Source: DATFVA01 sp963832715 (GTDB taxonomy: Bacteria > Bacteroidota > Ignavibacteria > Ignavibacteriales > Ignavibacteriaceae). Taken from it: 64,000 bases of DNA. The notes below the pieces were generated by a model. The model did no database searches, had not been told where the DNA came from, and saw only the letters and a list, made by a program, of their open reading frames with translations. Positions 1 through 8,089 of the stretch are shown here, in pieces (the first letter of the stretch is position 1; each line of letters begins with the position of its first letter). The translations under genes and the position numbers were made by a program. The DNA lies in the NCBI GenBank assembly GCA_963832715.1, contig CAWHVB010000008.1, positions 62,001 through 126,000 on the forward strand, in the 5' to 3' direction.

Positions 1-1394
1 TTTCAACTCTCCCATTTAAACTAACGAAAGCACAGTTAAATGTTCTGAGCGAAATAAAAGCGGATATGGAATCGGAGTTTCCGATGAACAGGCTGCTCCA
101 GGGAGATGTTGGAAGCGGCAAGACCATAGTTGCTCTCATATCAATGCTGATCGCAGTTGACAATAACTTCCAGGCTATACTTATGGCTCCGACTGAAATC
201 CTCGCTGATCAGCACGCAAAAAATATCTCAAAGATGATGAACAAACTTACAGAAGTTCATAAAGAGAGAAGCATTAAAGTCACCCTGCTGCTGGGAAAGC
301 AGAGTAAATCAGTTAAAGCAAAGAAACAGCGGGAAGCTTTGCTTAAAGAAGCTGATATAATCATCGGTACACATGCGCTGTTTGAAGAGGATGTTGAATT
401 TAATAACCCGGGACTTGTGATAGTTGACGAACAGCACAGATTTGGTGTTGCTCAGAGAGGCAGACTGCTGGGCAAAGGGATTACTCCTGATGTAATTGTA
501 ATGAGTGCTACACCGATACCGAGAACCCTTTCAATGACATTGTACGGAGATCTTGATGTATCGGTGATAAATGAGATGCCGAAAAACCGTAAGCCCATAA
601 AAACAATTTTAAGGGGAGAAAAAAAACTTCCTGATATATACAGGTTTATCATCGACAAAAATAAAAAAGAAGGATACCAGTCATTTATAGTATACCCGCT
701 TGTTGAAGACTCGGAAAAACTGGAGCTCAAAGCCGCCCAAACGTATTATAATGAGTTGAAATCGGGTTTTCTTAAGGAATTAAATGTCGGTTTAATACAT
801 GGCAGGATGCCGTGGAGAGAAAAAGAATCGGTTATGCTGGAATTTCTCCATAAGAAATATGATGTACTGATTGCTACCACCGTAATAGAAGTAGGTATAG
901 ATATACCTGATGCTAACATTATCCTGGTAAATGATGCTGAAAGATTCGGACTCTCACAGCTTCATCAGCTCAGGGGCAGAGTGGGACGCGGATTAAAGCA
1001 GGCCTACTGCATACTGGTAACAAAAGACAGGTATGCTGCTGCAAGCGAGCGTCTGCCGGCAGACCACGAATACCTATCTCAGACACAGCTGGAAAAATTC
1101 AAATCTGGAATAAGACTCAAAACGATGGTTGAATACCTGGATGGATTTAAAGTTGCAGAAGTTGATATGAAGCTCCGGGGTCCGGGTGATATATTCGGAA
1201 CAAGGCAGAGCGGGTTTCCGGAATTCAGGTATATTAATCTTATCGAAGACACAGAACTTATTTTGTCGACCAAAGAAACCGCGTCCGGGATAATTACCGA
1301 CGATCCTCACCTTAACAAAGAACAAAACAAGCTGATCAAAAATGTTCTTTCTTCCGATTACCCGAAACAGCTTGAGTATATAAAAATAGCCTGA
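1..1394 (+). CDS. recG: ATP-dependent DNA helicase RecG, C-terminal part
   Basis: The reading frame is open from the first bases of the window (frame starting at base 3), so the gene begins upstream. The visible ~463 residues are the helicase core of RecG, which is usually near 690 residues; the N-terminal wedge/OB domain lies outside. Motifs seen in order: Walker A GDVGSGKT, the DEQH box (VDEQHRFG), SATPIPRTL, and motif VI QLRGRVGRG. The residues just before Walker A (LPFKLTKAQ) are also typical of RecG. RecG remodels stalled replication forks and branched DNA in the cytoplasm. The gene looks intact within the window and is followed by a 230-base AT-rich gap. Confidence 0.95.
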   Translation, partial: STLPFKLTKAQLNVLSEIKADMESEFPMNRLLQGDVGSGKTIVALISMLIAVDNNFQAILMAPTEILADQHAKNISKMMNKLTEVHKERSIKVTLLLGKQSKSVKAKKQREALLKEADIIIGTHALFEEDVEFNNPGLVIVDEQHRFGVAQRGRLLGKGITPDVIVMSATPIPRTLSMTLYGDLDVSVINEMPKNRKPIKTILRGEKKLPDIYRFIIDKNKKEGYQSFIVYPLVEDSEKLELKAAQTYYNELKSGFLKELNVGLIHGRMPWREKESVMLEFLHKKYDVLIATTVIEVGIDIPDANIILVNDAERFGLSQLHQLRGRVGRGLKQAYCILVTKDRYAAASERLPADHEYLSQTQLEKFKSGIRLKTMVEYLDGFKVAEVDMKLRGPGDIFGTRQSGFPEFRYINLIEDTELILSTKETASGIITDDPHLNKEQNKLIKNVLSSDYPKQLEYIKIA

Positions 1395-1541
1395 AAAATT
1401 TTTATAGTGACAGCACCGAATAAAAAAGTTGATTAATAATTTTTTTTGTTTGAAATTTGTTCGAGCGAATAAAAAAATTGTTTCAGATGTTCTTTAAAAA
1501 AGTTTTAGGATCAAAAAAATATTTTTGATGTTAATCAAAAC

Positions 1542-1574
1542 TTGTTGACTTCGAGTTATTAATAGTTATATTTG
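1542..1574 (+). promoter_or_regulatory. Bacteroidetes-type promoter of the ATP-grasp/KamA operon
   Basis: A TTG element (1545-1547, inside TTGACT) is followed after 19 bases by TATATTTG (1567-1574). This fits the Bacteroidetes primary-sigma consensus TTG...TAnnTTTG. A strong AAGGAG lies at 1590-1595. It is the only plausible promoter in the recG-to-ligase gap. Confidence 0.5.
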
Positions 1575-1624
1575 CTAAAAAAATTTTGTAAGGAGAAAAC
1601 ATTTTATCTTCTTCTTTCTTTAAT

Positions 1625-2686
1625 GTGAAGTTGAACGTTGCATTAACCTTTAACGTCAAACCAGAAAGTGAAACTTTCCAAGAAATAGTACCCCCAAATC
1701 CAAACAAACCAGAAGAACTTCAGAAAAAGTCTGTCGATACTTTTGCTGAGTGGGATACCTGGGATACTATTAACGCCGTTAAAGGCGCGATTGAATGTTT
1801 TCATAGTGTGAATATGATTGAAGCAGATAATAATGCTTACATGAAATTCACTGAAACGAAACCCGATATAGTATTTAATATCGCCGAGGGTTTCAACGGC
1901 GTCAGCCGCGAAGCACAGATCCCTGCAATACTCGATATGCTCGGCATACCTTACACGGGGTCAGATCCGCTGACGCTTGCTACGTGTCTTGATAAGGCGC
2001 GCACAAAAGAAATATTATCATATCACAAAATCCCCAACGCCAGGTTTGTCATCGCAGAAAATCCCGCAATGATAAACGGGCTGGACATGAAGTTTCCGTT
2101 AATGGTAAAGCCTGTTTCAGAAGGTTCCGGTAAAGGAATTTTTTCAACCTCCTTTGTAGAAAATAAGAAAGACCTGTTAAGGGAAGTTGAAAGGATAACT
2201 TTTGAGTACAGGCAGCCGGCTTTAATTGAAGAGTTCCTTCCGGGAAGAGAATTCACAGCAGCAGTTATGGGAAACGGAGCAGAAGCAGAAGTTCTTCCTG
2301 TTGTTGAGATAAACTACAAAGATTTCCCTGAAGATTTCATCCCGATCTATTCGTACGAAGCAAAATGGATCCTTGATACAAAGGAAAACCCCCTGGATGT
2401 TTTTGATTGCCCTGCTAAAATATCGCCTGAACTTGAGGAGGCAATTAAAAGTAATGTATTAAGGACCTACAATGTACTCCGCTGCAGAGACTGGAGCAGG
2501 ATCGATATACGGCTGGATGATCGGGGTATTCCAAATATTATTGAAGTGAATCCTCTCCCGGGAATTTTGCCAAATCCCGAGGAAAATTCGTGTTATCCGA
2601 AAGCCGCGCGTACTGCGGATATTAATTATAATGATATGATAAACAAAGTCCTTTTTGCTGCTGCAAAAAGGTATAACTTAGTATGA
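1625..2686 (+). CDS. ATP-grasp ligase, D-Ala-D-Ala ligase family (paralogue 1)
   Basis: A 353-residue ATP-grasp protein resembling D-alanine-D-alanine ligases (usually 300-370 residues). The N-terminal part has the substrate-domain pattern (KPDIVFNIAEGFNG, GIPYTGSDPLTLATCLDK). The centre has the ATP-grasp loop (MVKPVSEGSGKGI), and the C-terminus has the metal-binding IIEVNPLPGILP, where E and N bind Mg. The start used is GTG (MKLNVALTFN); the best Shine-Dalgarno sequence lies 29 bases upstream and does not fit this GTG. It overlaps the next ligase by ATGA. The context (second ligase, GNAT, lysine aminomutase-type enzyme) argues against ordinary cell-wall Ddl and for a peptide or modified-amino-acid pathway; that is inference. 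Confidence 0.8.
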   Translation: MKLNVALTFNVKPESETFQEIVPPNPNKPEELQKKSVDTFAEWDTWDTINAVKGAIECFHSVNMIEADNNAYMKFTETKPDIVFNIAEGFNGVSREAQIPAILDMLGIPYTGSDPLTLATCLDKARTKEILSYHKIPNARFVIAENPAMINGLDMKFPLMVKPVSEGSGKGIFSTSFVENKKDLLREVERITFEYRQPALIEEFLPGREFTAAVMGNGAEAEVLPVVEINYKDFPEDFIPIYSYEAKWILDTKENPLDVFDCPAKISPELEEAIKSNVLRTYNVLRCRDWSRIDIRLDDRGIPNIIEVNPLPGILPNPEENSCYPKAARTADINYNDMINKVLFAAAKRYNLV

Positions 2687-3744
2687 TTTCAAATACTAAA
2701 ATTTTGATTTGCTATAACGCCCCTGTTAGTATTTTTTCCGTTTATAATGGAAAACCTGCCGGGGATAAGAACCCTCAGAATGATCTTTCCGAAAAAGGAT
2801 TCAAAAAAGAAATTTCTAAAGTCAGTGTATTCCTTAAAAAATATTACAGTAATGTACGTGTACTCGCTATAGATCGCGATGTTCAGAAGACCATCAAAAA
2901 AATTACTGCCTTCAGGCCTGATGCGGTATTCAACTTTGTTGAATCTGTTGAGGGAATAGCGTCTTACGAATATTGCATGGCAGGACTTTTTGAACTGCTT
3001 GGTTTTGATTATACCGGCAATGTTCCTTCGTGTCTTGGAAATTGTCTTAATAAATCACGTACAAAAAATATTTTAAGATCTTTCGGGATCAGCACACCCG
3101 ATTCTCTTACGATTAAAAAATCGGAAAAAGTTACTGCAAAAGATATAAAACTTACCTATCCGCTCATCCTTAAACTGCTTAATGAGGATGCGAGCATCGG
3201 TATTTCGGAATTTTCAGTAGTGAACAACTTCCGCTCTTTGCAGAAACATCTTTCATTTCTTCAGCAAACCTACAAGCAGGATGTCCTGGTTGAAGAATAT
3301 ATTGAAGGAAGGGAACTGAATGTTGCCATTCTCGGAAGGACGGTACTGCCTGTCTCTGAAATTATTTTCAAAGGACTTCCCGGAAAACTTCCCAGGATAG
3401 TTACATACGACGGGAAATGGATGAAGGACAGCACGTATTTCAGGTATACTAATCCTAAATGTCCTGCCAGGCTTAATAAGAGATTATTGAAAAGAGTTGA
3501 GGAAATTGCATTAGCCGCATTCGATGCTATGAACTGCAGGGATTATGCCCGCGTCGATTTAAGGCTGGATAAAAATTCTAAACCATATGTTATCGAGGTT
3601 AATCCTAATCCCGATATCTCGATGGACTCGGGTTTTGCACGCGCAGCTGCTGCCGCGGGTATTGAGTACCCCGAACTTTTATTTCGTATTTCACAGTTAG
3701 CATTATCAAGGAAGAAAAGTGATACGCAATTTAAAGCAGGGTGA
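2683..3744 (+). CDS. ATP-grasp ligase, D-Ala-D-Ala ligase-like (paralogue 2)
   Basis: Same length (353 residues) and fold family as its upstream neighbour but clearly diverged. It keeps the substrate-domain pattern (FDYTGNVPSCLGNCLNKSRTK), the ATP-grasp core (YPLILKLLNEDASIGIS) and the metal site (VIEVNPNPDIS). The glycine-rich ATP loop is less canonical than in paralogue 1, so substrate or activity may differ. It starts within the stop of the preceding gene (ATGA), a sign of translational coupling, and its 3' end overlaps the GNAT gene by 26 bases. The paired ligases may add two residues in series or act as a heteromer; neither can be shown from sequence alone. Confidence 0.75.
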   Translation: MISNTKILICYNAPVSIFSVYNGKPAGDKNPQNDLSEKGFKKEISKVSVFLKKYYSNVRVLAIDRDVQKTIKKITAFRPDAVFNFVESVEGIASYEYCMAGLFELLGFDYTGNVPSCLGNCLNKSRTKNILRSFGISTPDSLTIKKSEKVTAKDIKLTYPLILKLLNEDASIGISEFSVVNNFRSLQKHLSFLQQTYKQDVLVEEYIEGRELNVAILGRTVLPVSEIIFKGLPGKLPRIVTYDGKWMKDSTYFRYTNPKCPARLNKRLLKRVEEIALAAFDAMNCRDYARVDLRLDKNSKPYVIEVNPNPDISMDSGFARAAAAAGIEYPELLFRISQLALSRKKSDTQFKAG

Positions 3745-4195
3745 TTCAAAAAAACTGGAAGAGATTCTGAAAAGGATATCGAACTTTAACATGCAGGAAG
3801 TTGAAGTTGCTATGGAACTGGTGAATATTGCTGAAAATAACCCGAAACAGGAAGACTATCATATATATGTTTATGAAAAAGATGGCAAGATTTTTGGTTA
3901 TCACTGTACCGGCAAAAGACCTTTAACAGATGCTGTGTTCGATATGTACTGGATAGTTGCCGATCCTGATGCCACAGAGAAAGGAATCGGAAAAAAACTG
4001 CTCGAACATGCAGAAGAGTTTGTTAGACAGCGTAAAGGAAGATGGCTTCTTGCTGAGACGTCTTCCAAGGAAAATTATACGCGGACCAGGAATTTTTATC
4101 TCAGAAATAATTATTCAATTGTCGCTGAGATAAATGATTTTTACTCTGCCGGAGACAACCTTATTGTTTTCGGAAAGTTTTTTAGTCAACCATAA
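3719..4195 (+). CDS. GNAT-family N-acetyltransferase
   Basis: A 158-residue GNAT domain. The acetyl-CoA-binding motif A is visible as ADPDATEKGIGKKLLEHAEEF, and the later conserved segment contains NFYLRNNYSIVAEI. The start is GTG at 3719, supported by AAGGAAG a few bases upstream and by overlap with the preceding gene. Its position next to a lysine 2,3-aminomutase-type enzyme recalls AblB, the beta-lysine acetyltransferase that works with AblA to make N-epsilon-acetyl-beta-lysine. This protein is shorter than typical AblB, so the equivalence is only a hypothesis. Confidence 0.8.
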   Translation: MIRNLKQGDSKKLEEILKRISNFNMQEVEVAMELVNIAENNPKQEDYHIYVYEKDGKIFGYHCTGKRPLTDAVFDMYWIVADPDATEKGIGKKLLEHAEEFVRQRKGRWLLAETSSKENYTRTRNFYLRNNYSIVAEINDFYSAGDNLIVFGKFFSQP

Positions 4196-4213
4196 ACAAA
4201 CCGAGGGTTAGTC

Positions 4214-5401
4214 ATGGAACTGTGGCAGCATATGATAAGAGACAGTGTTCATACTGTCGATCAGCTTGTAGAAAAATTCGGTATTGACAAAAAAGTAGCC
4301 GAAGATCTCGACGAATTTTTCCAGGCTAGAATAAATCCGTACTACCTGAGCCTGATAAGGTATCCGGGAGATCCTATCTGGCGGCAGTGTGTACCGGATA
4401 AAGCCGAGCTGGAGGACTTCGATGCAGAAGAAGATCCTTTGATGGAAGATGCAATGAGCCCGGTTCCTAATATAACTCACCGCTACCCCGACAGGGCTCT
4501 CTTTCTTGTAACAAGCCAATGCGGACTTTATTGCCGTTTCTGTACACGGAAGAGAAAAGTCGGCGACTATGAAAAAATCTCTATGAAAGGCCTTGAGAGC
4601 GCCTTCAAATATCTTGAGGAGCATACCGAGATACGGGATGTTATCCTCTCGGGCGGCGATCCCCTGATGCTCACGGATATCATGCTTGAAAAAATCCTTA
4701 TAAGGCTGAGGGAAATTCCCCACATTGAGATTATCAGACTCGGATCAAAGATGCCCTGCGTTCTTCCCCATAGAATTACACCTGAACTCTGTGATATGCT
4801 TAAGAAATATCACCCTATATACCTTAATACTCATTTCAACCATCCATGGGAGATTACACCTGAAAGCTCTAAAGCCTGCGGAATGCTTGCAGATGCGGGT
4901 ATACCGGTGGGCAACCAGATGGTTCTGATGAAAGGTGTGAATGATGAGCCTGCTGTAGTTAAGGAACTTATGCAGAAGCTCCTGAAGATCAGGGTAAGAC
5001 CTTATTACATGTATATGGCAGATGAAACAAAAGGCGCAAATCATTTCAGGACTTCTATCGAAACCGGCATCGAGATTATTGAAAACCTGAGAGGTCACAC
5101 CAGCGGACTGGCAATCCCTCATTTCGTTATCGATGCACCCGGCGGCGGCGGGAAAATTCCGCTATTACCATCTTATGTCCTGCACCACGATGAAAACAAG
5201 ATAATCCTTAGAAACTTTAAGAATAAGGTTTACGTTTATAAGAATTATAAGGATAAGAATAATCCTCCGAAAAAGAATACCGTCAGCAGAAAACTGCCTG
5301 CTATGGTCAGAACTAATACCGGACGGACTACGAGAAACAAAATAAAGGAAATAGATTTTACTAAGATTGAACTTCCTGTACTGGAGGAAGTAGAAGTTTA
5401 G
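4214..5401 (+). CDS. kamA: KamA-family radical SAM enzyme, lysine 2,3-aminomutase-like
   Basis: A 395-residue radical SAM/PLP aminomutase. The cluster-binding motif is C103-x3-C107-x2-C110 (CGLYCRFC), followed by the expected Arg (112). The PLP lysine is Lys314 in DAPGGGGK. Asp307 and Asp270 sit 7 and 44 residues before that lysine, the same spacing as the two aspartates that bind the lysine side chain in clostridial lysine 2,3-aminomutase (Asp330 and Asp293 before Lys337). This favours lysine over glutamate as substrate. The C-terminal cysteines that bind zinc in the clostridial enzyme are absent; the tail is Lys-rich. It is the last gene of the ligase/GNAT operon and ends at a strong hairpin terminator. 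Confidence 0.85.
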   Translation: MELWQHMIRDSVHTVDQLVEKFGIDKKVAEDLDEFFQARINPYYLSLIRYPGDPIWRQCVPDKAELEDFDAEEDPLMEDAMSPVPNITHRYPDRALFLVTSQCGLYCRFCTRKRKVGDYEKISMKGLESAFKYLEEHTEIRDVILSGGDPLMLTDIMLEKILIRLREIPHIEIIRLGSKMPCVLPHRITPELCDMLKKYHPIYLNTHFNHPWEITPESSKACGMLADAGIPVGNQMVLMKGVNDEPAVVKELMQKLLKIRVRPYYMYMADETKGANHFRTSIETGIEIIENLRGHTSGLAIPHFVIDAPGGGGKIPLLPSYVLHHDENKIILRNFKNKVYVYKNYKDKNNPPKKNTVSRKLPAMVRTNTGRTTRNKIKEIDFTKIELPVLEEVEV

Positions 5402-5406
5402 GGAAC

Positions 5407-5435
5407 AGCACAGAGGTTTACTCTGTGCTTTCTTT
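5407..5435 (+). terminator. Rho-independent terminator after kamA
   Basis: Nine-base perfect stem (AGCACAGAG / CTCTGTGCT) with a 5-base loop, followed by TTCTTTT on the plus strand. It overlaps the last codons of the convergent thioredoxin-like gene. Confidence 0.8.
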
Positions 5436-5936
5436 TATTATATCGTAAATATCCTCTTCGATGGTCTGCTGCGGAGATTCAACAATTCTTCCGAGCTCAT
5501 TTCCGTCCCTGTAGAAAATAAAGGTTGGAACGAGCTTTATATCGAGGCTGTCTACTGCCCCTGTAAGATCTTTCCTTTTACGGTCAACGCAGATAATAGA
5601 AATATTATCATTGCTGTAACCGGCTTCATCCATTACCTTAAAGAACCTCGGAACCTGCTCCCTGCTGTCGCTGCACCAGGTTCCCATCACTATAGTAGTT
5701 TTCACACCATCCATATTGTACTCTATCTCTTTTACGGTAACCGAATCCGGGTTATAGCTTTTATACTCAGAATCGAACCACCAGCTGTAGCTTGAATCGG
5801 AAAAAGCCTGCCTCATGCAGGAACCTATCAGCATAGGCTTTCCGGTCTCCTCATCCTGGACAACCTTCATTGAATCCTGTGCCTTGATAAATGAAACGGA
5901 GGAGAGGATAAACAAAACAATAAACAGAGGACGCAT
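5418..5936 (-). CDS. Secreted thioredoxin-like protein with a CxxS active site
   Basis: 172 residues: an N-terminal signal peptide (ending near FIKAQ) and a thioredoxin-fold domain (TTIVMGTWCSDSREQVPRFFKVM, later VPTFIFYRDGNELGRIVE with the cis-Pro). The active site reads WCSDS, so the second cysteine of CxxC is replaced by serine. Such monothiol proteins usually act as isomerases or mixed-disulfide chaperones rather than dithiol oxidoreductases; this is family knowledge, not shown here. It is the last gene of a minus-strand run GT2-DUF1844-nadK, 9 bases after nadK. Confidence 0.7.
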   Translation of the reverse strand: MRPLFIVLFILSSVSFIKAQDSMKVVQDEETGKPMLIGSCMRQAFSDSSYSWWFDSEYKSYNPDSVTVKEIEYNMDGVKTTIVMGTWCSDSREQVPRFFKVMDEAGYSNDNISIICVDRKRKDLTGAVDSLDIKLVPTFIFYRDGNELGRIVESPQQTIEEDIYDIIKESTE

Positions 5937-5945
5937 AATATCAGC

Positions 5946-6836
5946 CTATTTTTTTATGTTAGAATTTCTCAGATCAATTCCCCACATTAACTTGTTCCGA
6001 AGGGTCTCAAAGTAGCTTGTTACGGAAGTATGTGCCAGCTTAAGAGCCCGTTCGCTTTTAGTTATTTTTATTTCGAAAGGAGGGGGGAGCGCGAAGACCC
6101 TTTGTCCGTCGCAGTTAACGAGTATTTCTTTGTGCTGTGAAGCGGCTTTTATTACTATTTCCTGGCTGCTGGGAAGAACCAGCGGTCTTACCGACAGACT
6201 GTGAGCTGAAATAGGACTAATTGTTATAACATCAGCCAGGGGGCTCACAATCGGACCGCCCACAGATATTGAATAGCCTGTTGAACCCGTCGGCGTTGCA
6301 ACAATCAGTCCGTCAGCTCCAAAGGTGGTAACATATTCTCCATCTACCGTTACCTGAAGCTCTATCATTTTAGGCCATCCGCCTTTATCTATTACCATAT
6401 CATTTATGGCATATAAAGTTTCTATTTTATGACCGATGCATGTACCGCAGATTATCATTCTTTCATCAACTTTGATTCTGTTGTTTTTAAGATCGTCAAT
6501 GAAAGTATCGAGCTGATCAAGGTTAGCCTCGGCAAGGAATCCGAGTTTGCCCATATTTACGCCGAGTACCGGTTTATTGTAAAACTGAGCCTGGTATGAG
6601 GTTGCGAGCATAGTACCGTCACCCCCGATTGAAATAATGATATCACTTTTCTTGTAAATATTTTTATCGGCAAGAAAATATTTTTTATTAATCTTCGGGG
6701 TCAGAAGATCGCTTTCCGGGATCAGGGTATTTGTAATCAAAAAATCGAGAGCATTTGATTTGAGTTTTTTAACCAGCAGTGAAACTACATTATATACTTT
6801 TTCTTTGGTGGAATTTGCGATAATACCGATTGTCAT
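5946..6836 (-). CDS. nadK: NAD kinase
   Basis: 296 residues, typical for the family. NAD kinase phosphorylates NAD to NADP in the cytoplasm. The diagnostic GGDGT motif is present (IISIGGDGTMLATS), followed by the nucleotide-binding segments VLGVNMGKLGFLAE, YAINDMVIDKG and TPTGSTGYSISVGGPIVSP. The ATG start at 6836 is followed by MTIGIIANSTK, the usual N-terminus. It lies 38 bases after the DUF1844 gene in the same direction. Confidence 0.93.
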   Translation of the reverse strand: MTIGIIANSTKEKVYNVVSLLVKKLKSNALDFLITNTLIPESDLLTPKINKKYFLADKNIYKKSDIIISIGGDGTMLATSYQAQFYNKPVLGVNMGKLGFLAEANLDQLDTFIDDLKNNRIKVDERMIICGTCIGHKIETLYAINDMVIDKGGWPKMIELQVTVDGEYVTTFGADGLIVATPTGSTGYSISVGGPIVSPLADVITISPISAHSLSVRPLVLPSSQEIVIKAASQHKEILVNCDGQRVFALPPPFEIKITKSERALKLAHTSVTSYFETLRNKLMWGIDLRNSNIKK

Positions 6837-6874
6837 TTTATTTCCCTTATCAGTGAGAGTTCTAAAAAGTGTTC

Positions 6875-7141
6875 TTATTTTTTATCATTTTCAGCGACGT
6901 AAATAAGCTTTAACTCTTTTAGAGTCTCATCTAAAAATTGTTCTTCATATTGTGATAAGTTTCCCCTGGTTTTTTCTTTCAGCATGTCGAGTGTATCTAT
7001 TGCCATTTTTGCGTATTCAAGGTTTACTTCTGTTTTATTAGTAACCGGGTTACTCATCTTTCCGAGCGACATCATAGCAATCTGCTGGTTCTGCATTACA
7101 AGCTGCATAAATAAAAGTTCAGTGCTGTTAACCTGGTCCAT
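6875..7141 (-). CDS. DUF1844 family protein
   Basis: An 88-residue, mostly helical protein matching the DUF1844 pattern: FMQLVMQNQQIAMMSLGKM, then a central NLEYAKMAIDTLDMLKEKTRGNLS and a C-terminal EEQFLDETLKELKLIYVAE. Function unknown in the family. It follows the GT2 stop by two bases and precedes nadK, so it is probably co-transcribed with both. Confidence 0.8.
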   Translation of the reverse strand: MDQVNSTELLFMQLVMQNQQIAMMSLGKMSNPVTNKTEVNLEYAKMAIDTLDMLKEKTRGNLSQYEEQFLDETLKELKLIYVAENDKK

Positions 7142-7143
7142 AG

Positions 7144-7902
7144 TTACTCTTTATTCCTTTCTAATTCCCACAACTTACAATATTTCGTAAAAACATACGA
7201 TGCGGAAAACACGGCGAGTATGAACCCGTATATCCCGTCAAGGAAACCGGCTTTCAGAAAATACATTTTCACGAAAATACCTGCAGGACGCAGAAGAATA
7301 TCTGTCATCGAAAATTTTTTATGTTTTGTCAGAAGTTCTTCTGCAGCAAGCGAAGTATATCGGTTATATTTTTCAAAATAATGATGGATCGCAGGATCTG
7401 TATAATGCTCGAGGTCGTGTGAAAGTCTGCCCGTTATTCCCTCAACCTTGAGCTGCTCATGCACAGTGTTGTCGTTGAATTCCACTTCATTTTTATTAAA
7501 TAGCCGTGTGACCCTTCCCGGGTACCAGCCGCTGTGTTTAATCCATTTCCCCAGGAAATAGGCTCTCCGGGGGACGGAATAGGCAGTGAAAGAGGGAACC
7601 GAGTGTTTAAATTCTTTAATTTCTTCGCAAAGTTCAGGAGTCATTGCTTCATCGGCATCGATCCAGAATATCCAGTCGTTTGAAGCAAGAGATACTCCCG
7701 TTTTCTTAGTCCCCGCATAGCCGGACCAAATAACTTTGTGAACTTTTGCCTGTGAAAACGAACTGGCAATGTCATAAGTTTTGTCGGTCGAAGTGTTATC
7801 CACAAGTACAATGATCTCATCGATACAGTCAAGCTGACTCTCGATACACCTGCGGATGTTCGTATCTTCATTTTTCGCTATGATTATTGAAGATATCTTC
7901 AA
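7144..7902 (-). CDS. Glycosyltransferase family 2, WaaE/KdtX-like
   Basis: 252-residue GT-A glycosyltransferase. The N-terminal nucleotide-sugar domain shows ISSIIIAKNEDTNIRRCI, VDNTSTDKTYDIA and the metal-binding IFWIDADEAM. The C-terminal half has a hydrophobic segment. The pattern resembles LPS-core beta-glucosyltransferases of the WaaE type. The start is TTG at 7902 with only a weak ribosome site. It is divergent from the flippase gene across a 187-base gap and heads the DUF1844-nadK run, linking it functionally to the polysaccharide cluster. Confidence 0.8.
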   Translation of the reverse strand: MKISSIIIAKNEDTNIRRCIESQLDCIDEIIVLVDNTSTDKTYDIASSFSQAKVHKVIWSGYAGTKKTGVSLASNDWIFWIDADEAMTPELCEEIKEFKHSVPSFTAYSVPRRAYFLGKWIKHSGWYPGRVTRLFNKNEVEFNDNTVHEQLKVEGITGRLSHDLEHYTDPAIHHYFEKYNRYTSLAAEELLTKHKKFSMTDILLRPAGIFVKMYFLKAGFLDGIYGFILAVFSASYVFTKYCKLWELERNKE

Positions 7903-8089
7903 ATTGAGGATCCATATTGAATAATCGATAAAAGCTTCAGGACTAACATATATTATTCCTGTTAATAATTCTACAAAAACCGGCCGCAGAATGGGGCTGT
8001 GAAGCTTTAAGGCCCATAACTATACAATCATTTCAATATTCTCTATATTTACAATAAAGTAAAACATCTTATAAAAACTTCCCCTCTGA

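Noticed and set aside
1625..3744. Cell-wall D-Ala-D-Ala ligase (ddl) in two copies
   Set aside because: Operon context with aminomutase and GNAT, and a diverged ATP loop in copy 2, argue against naming them ddl.
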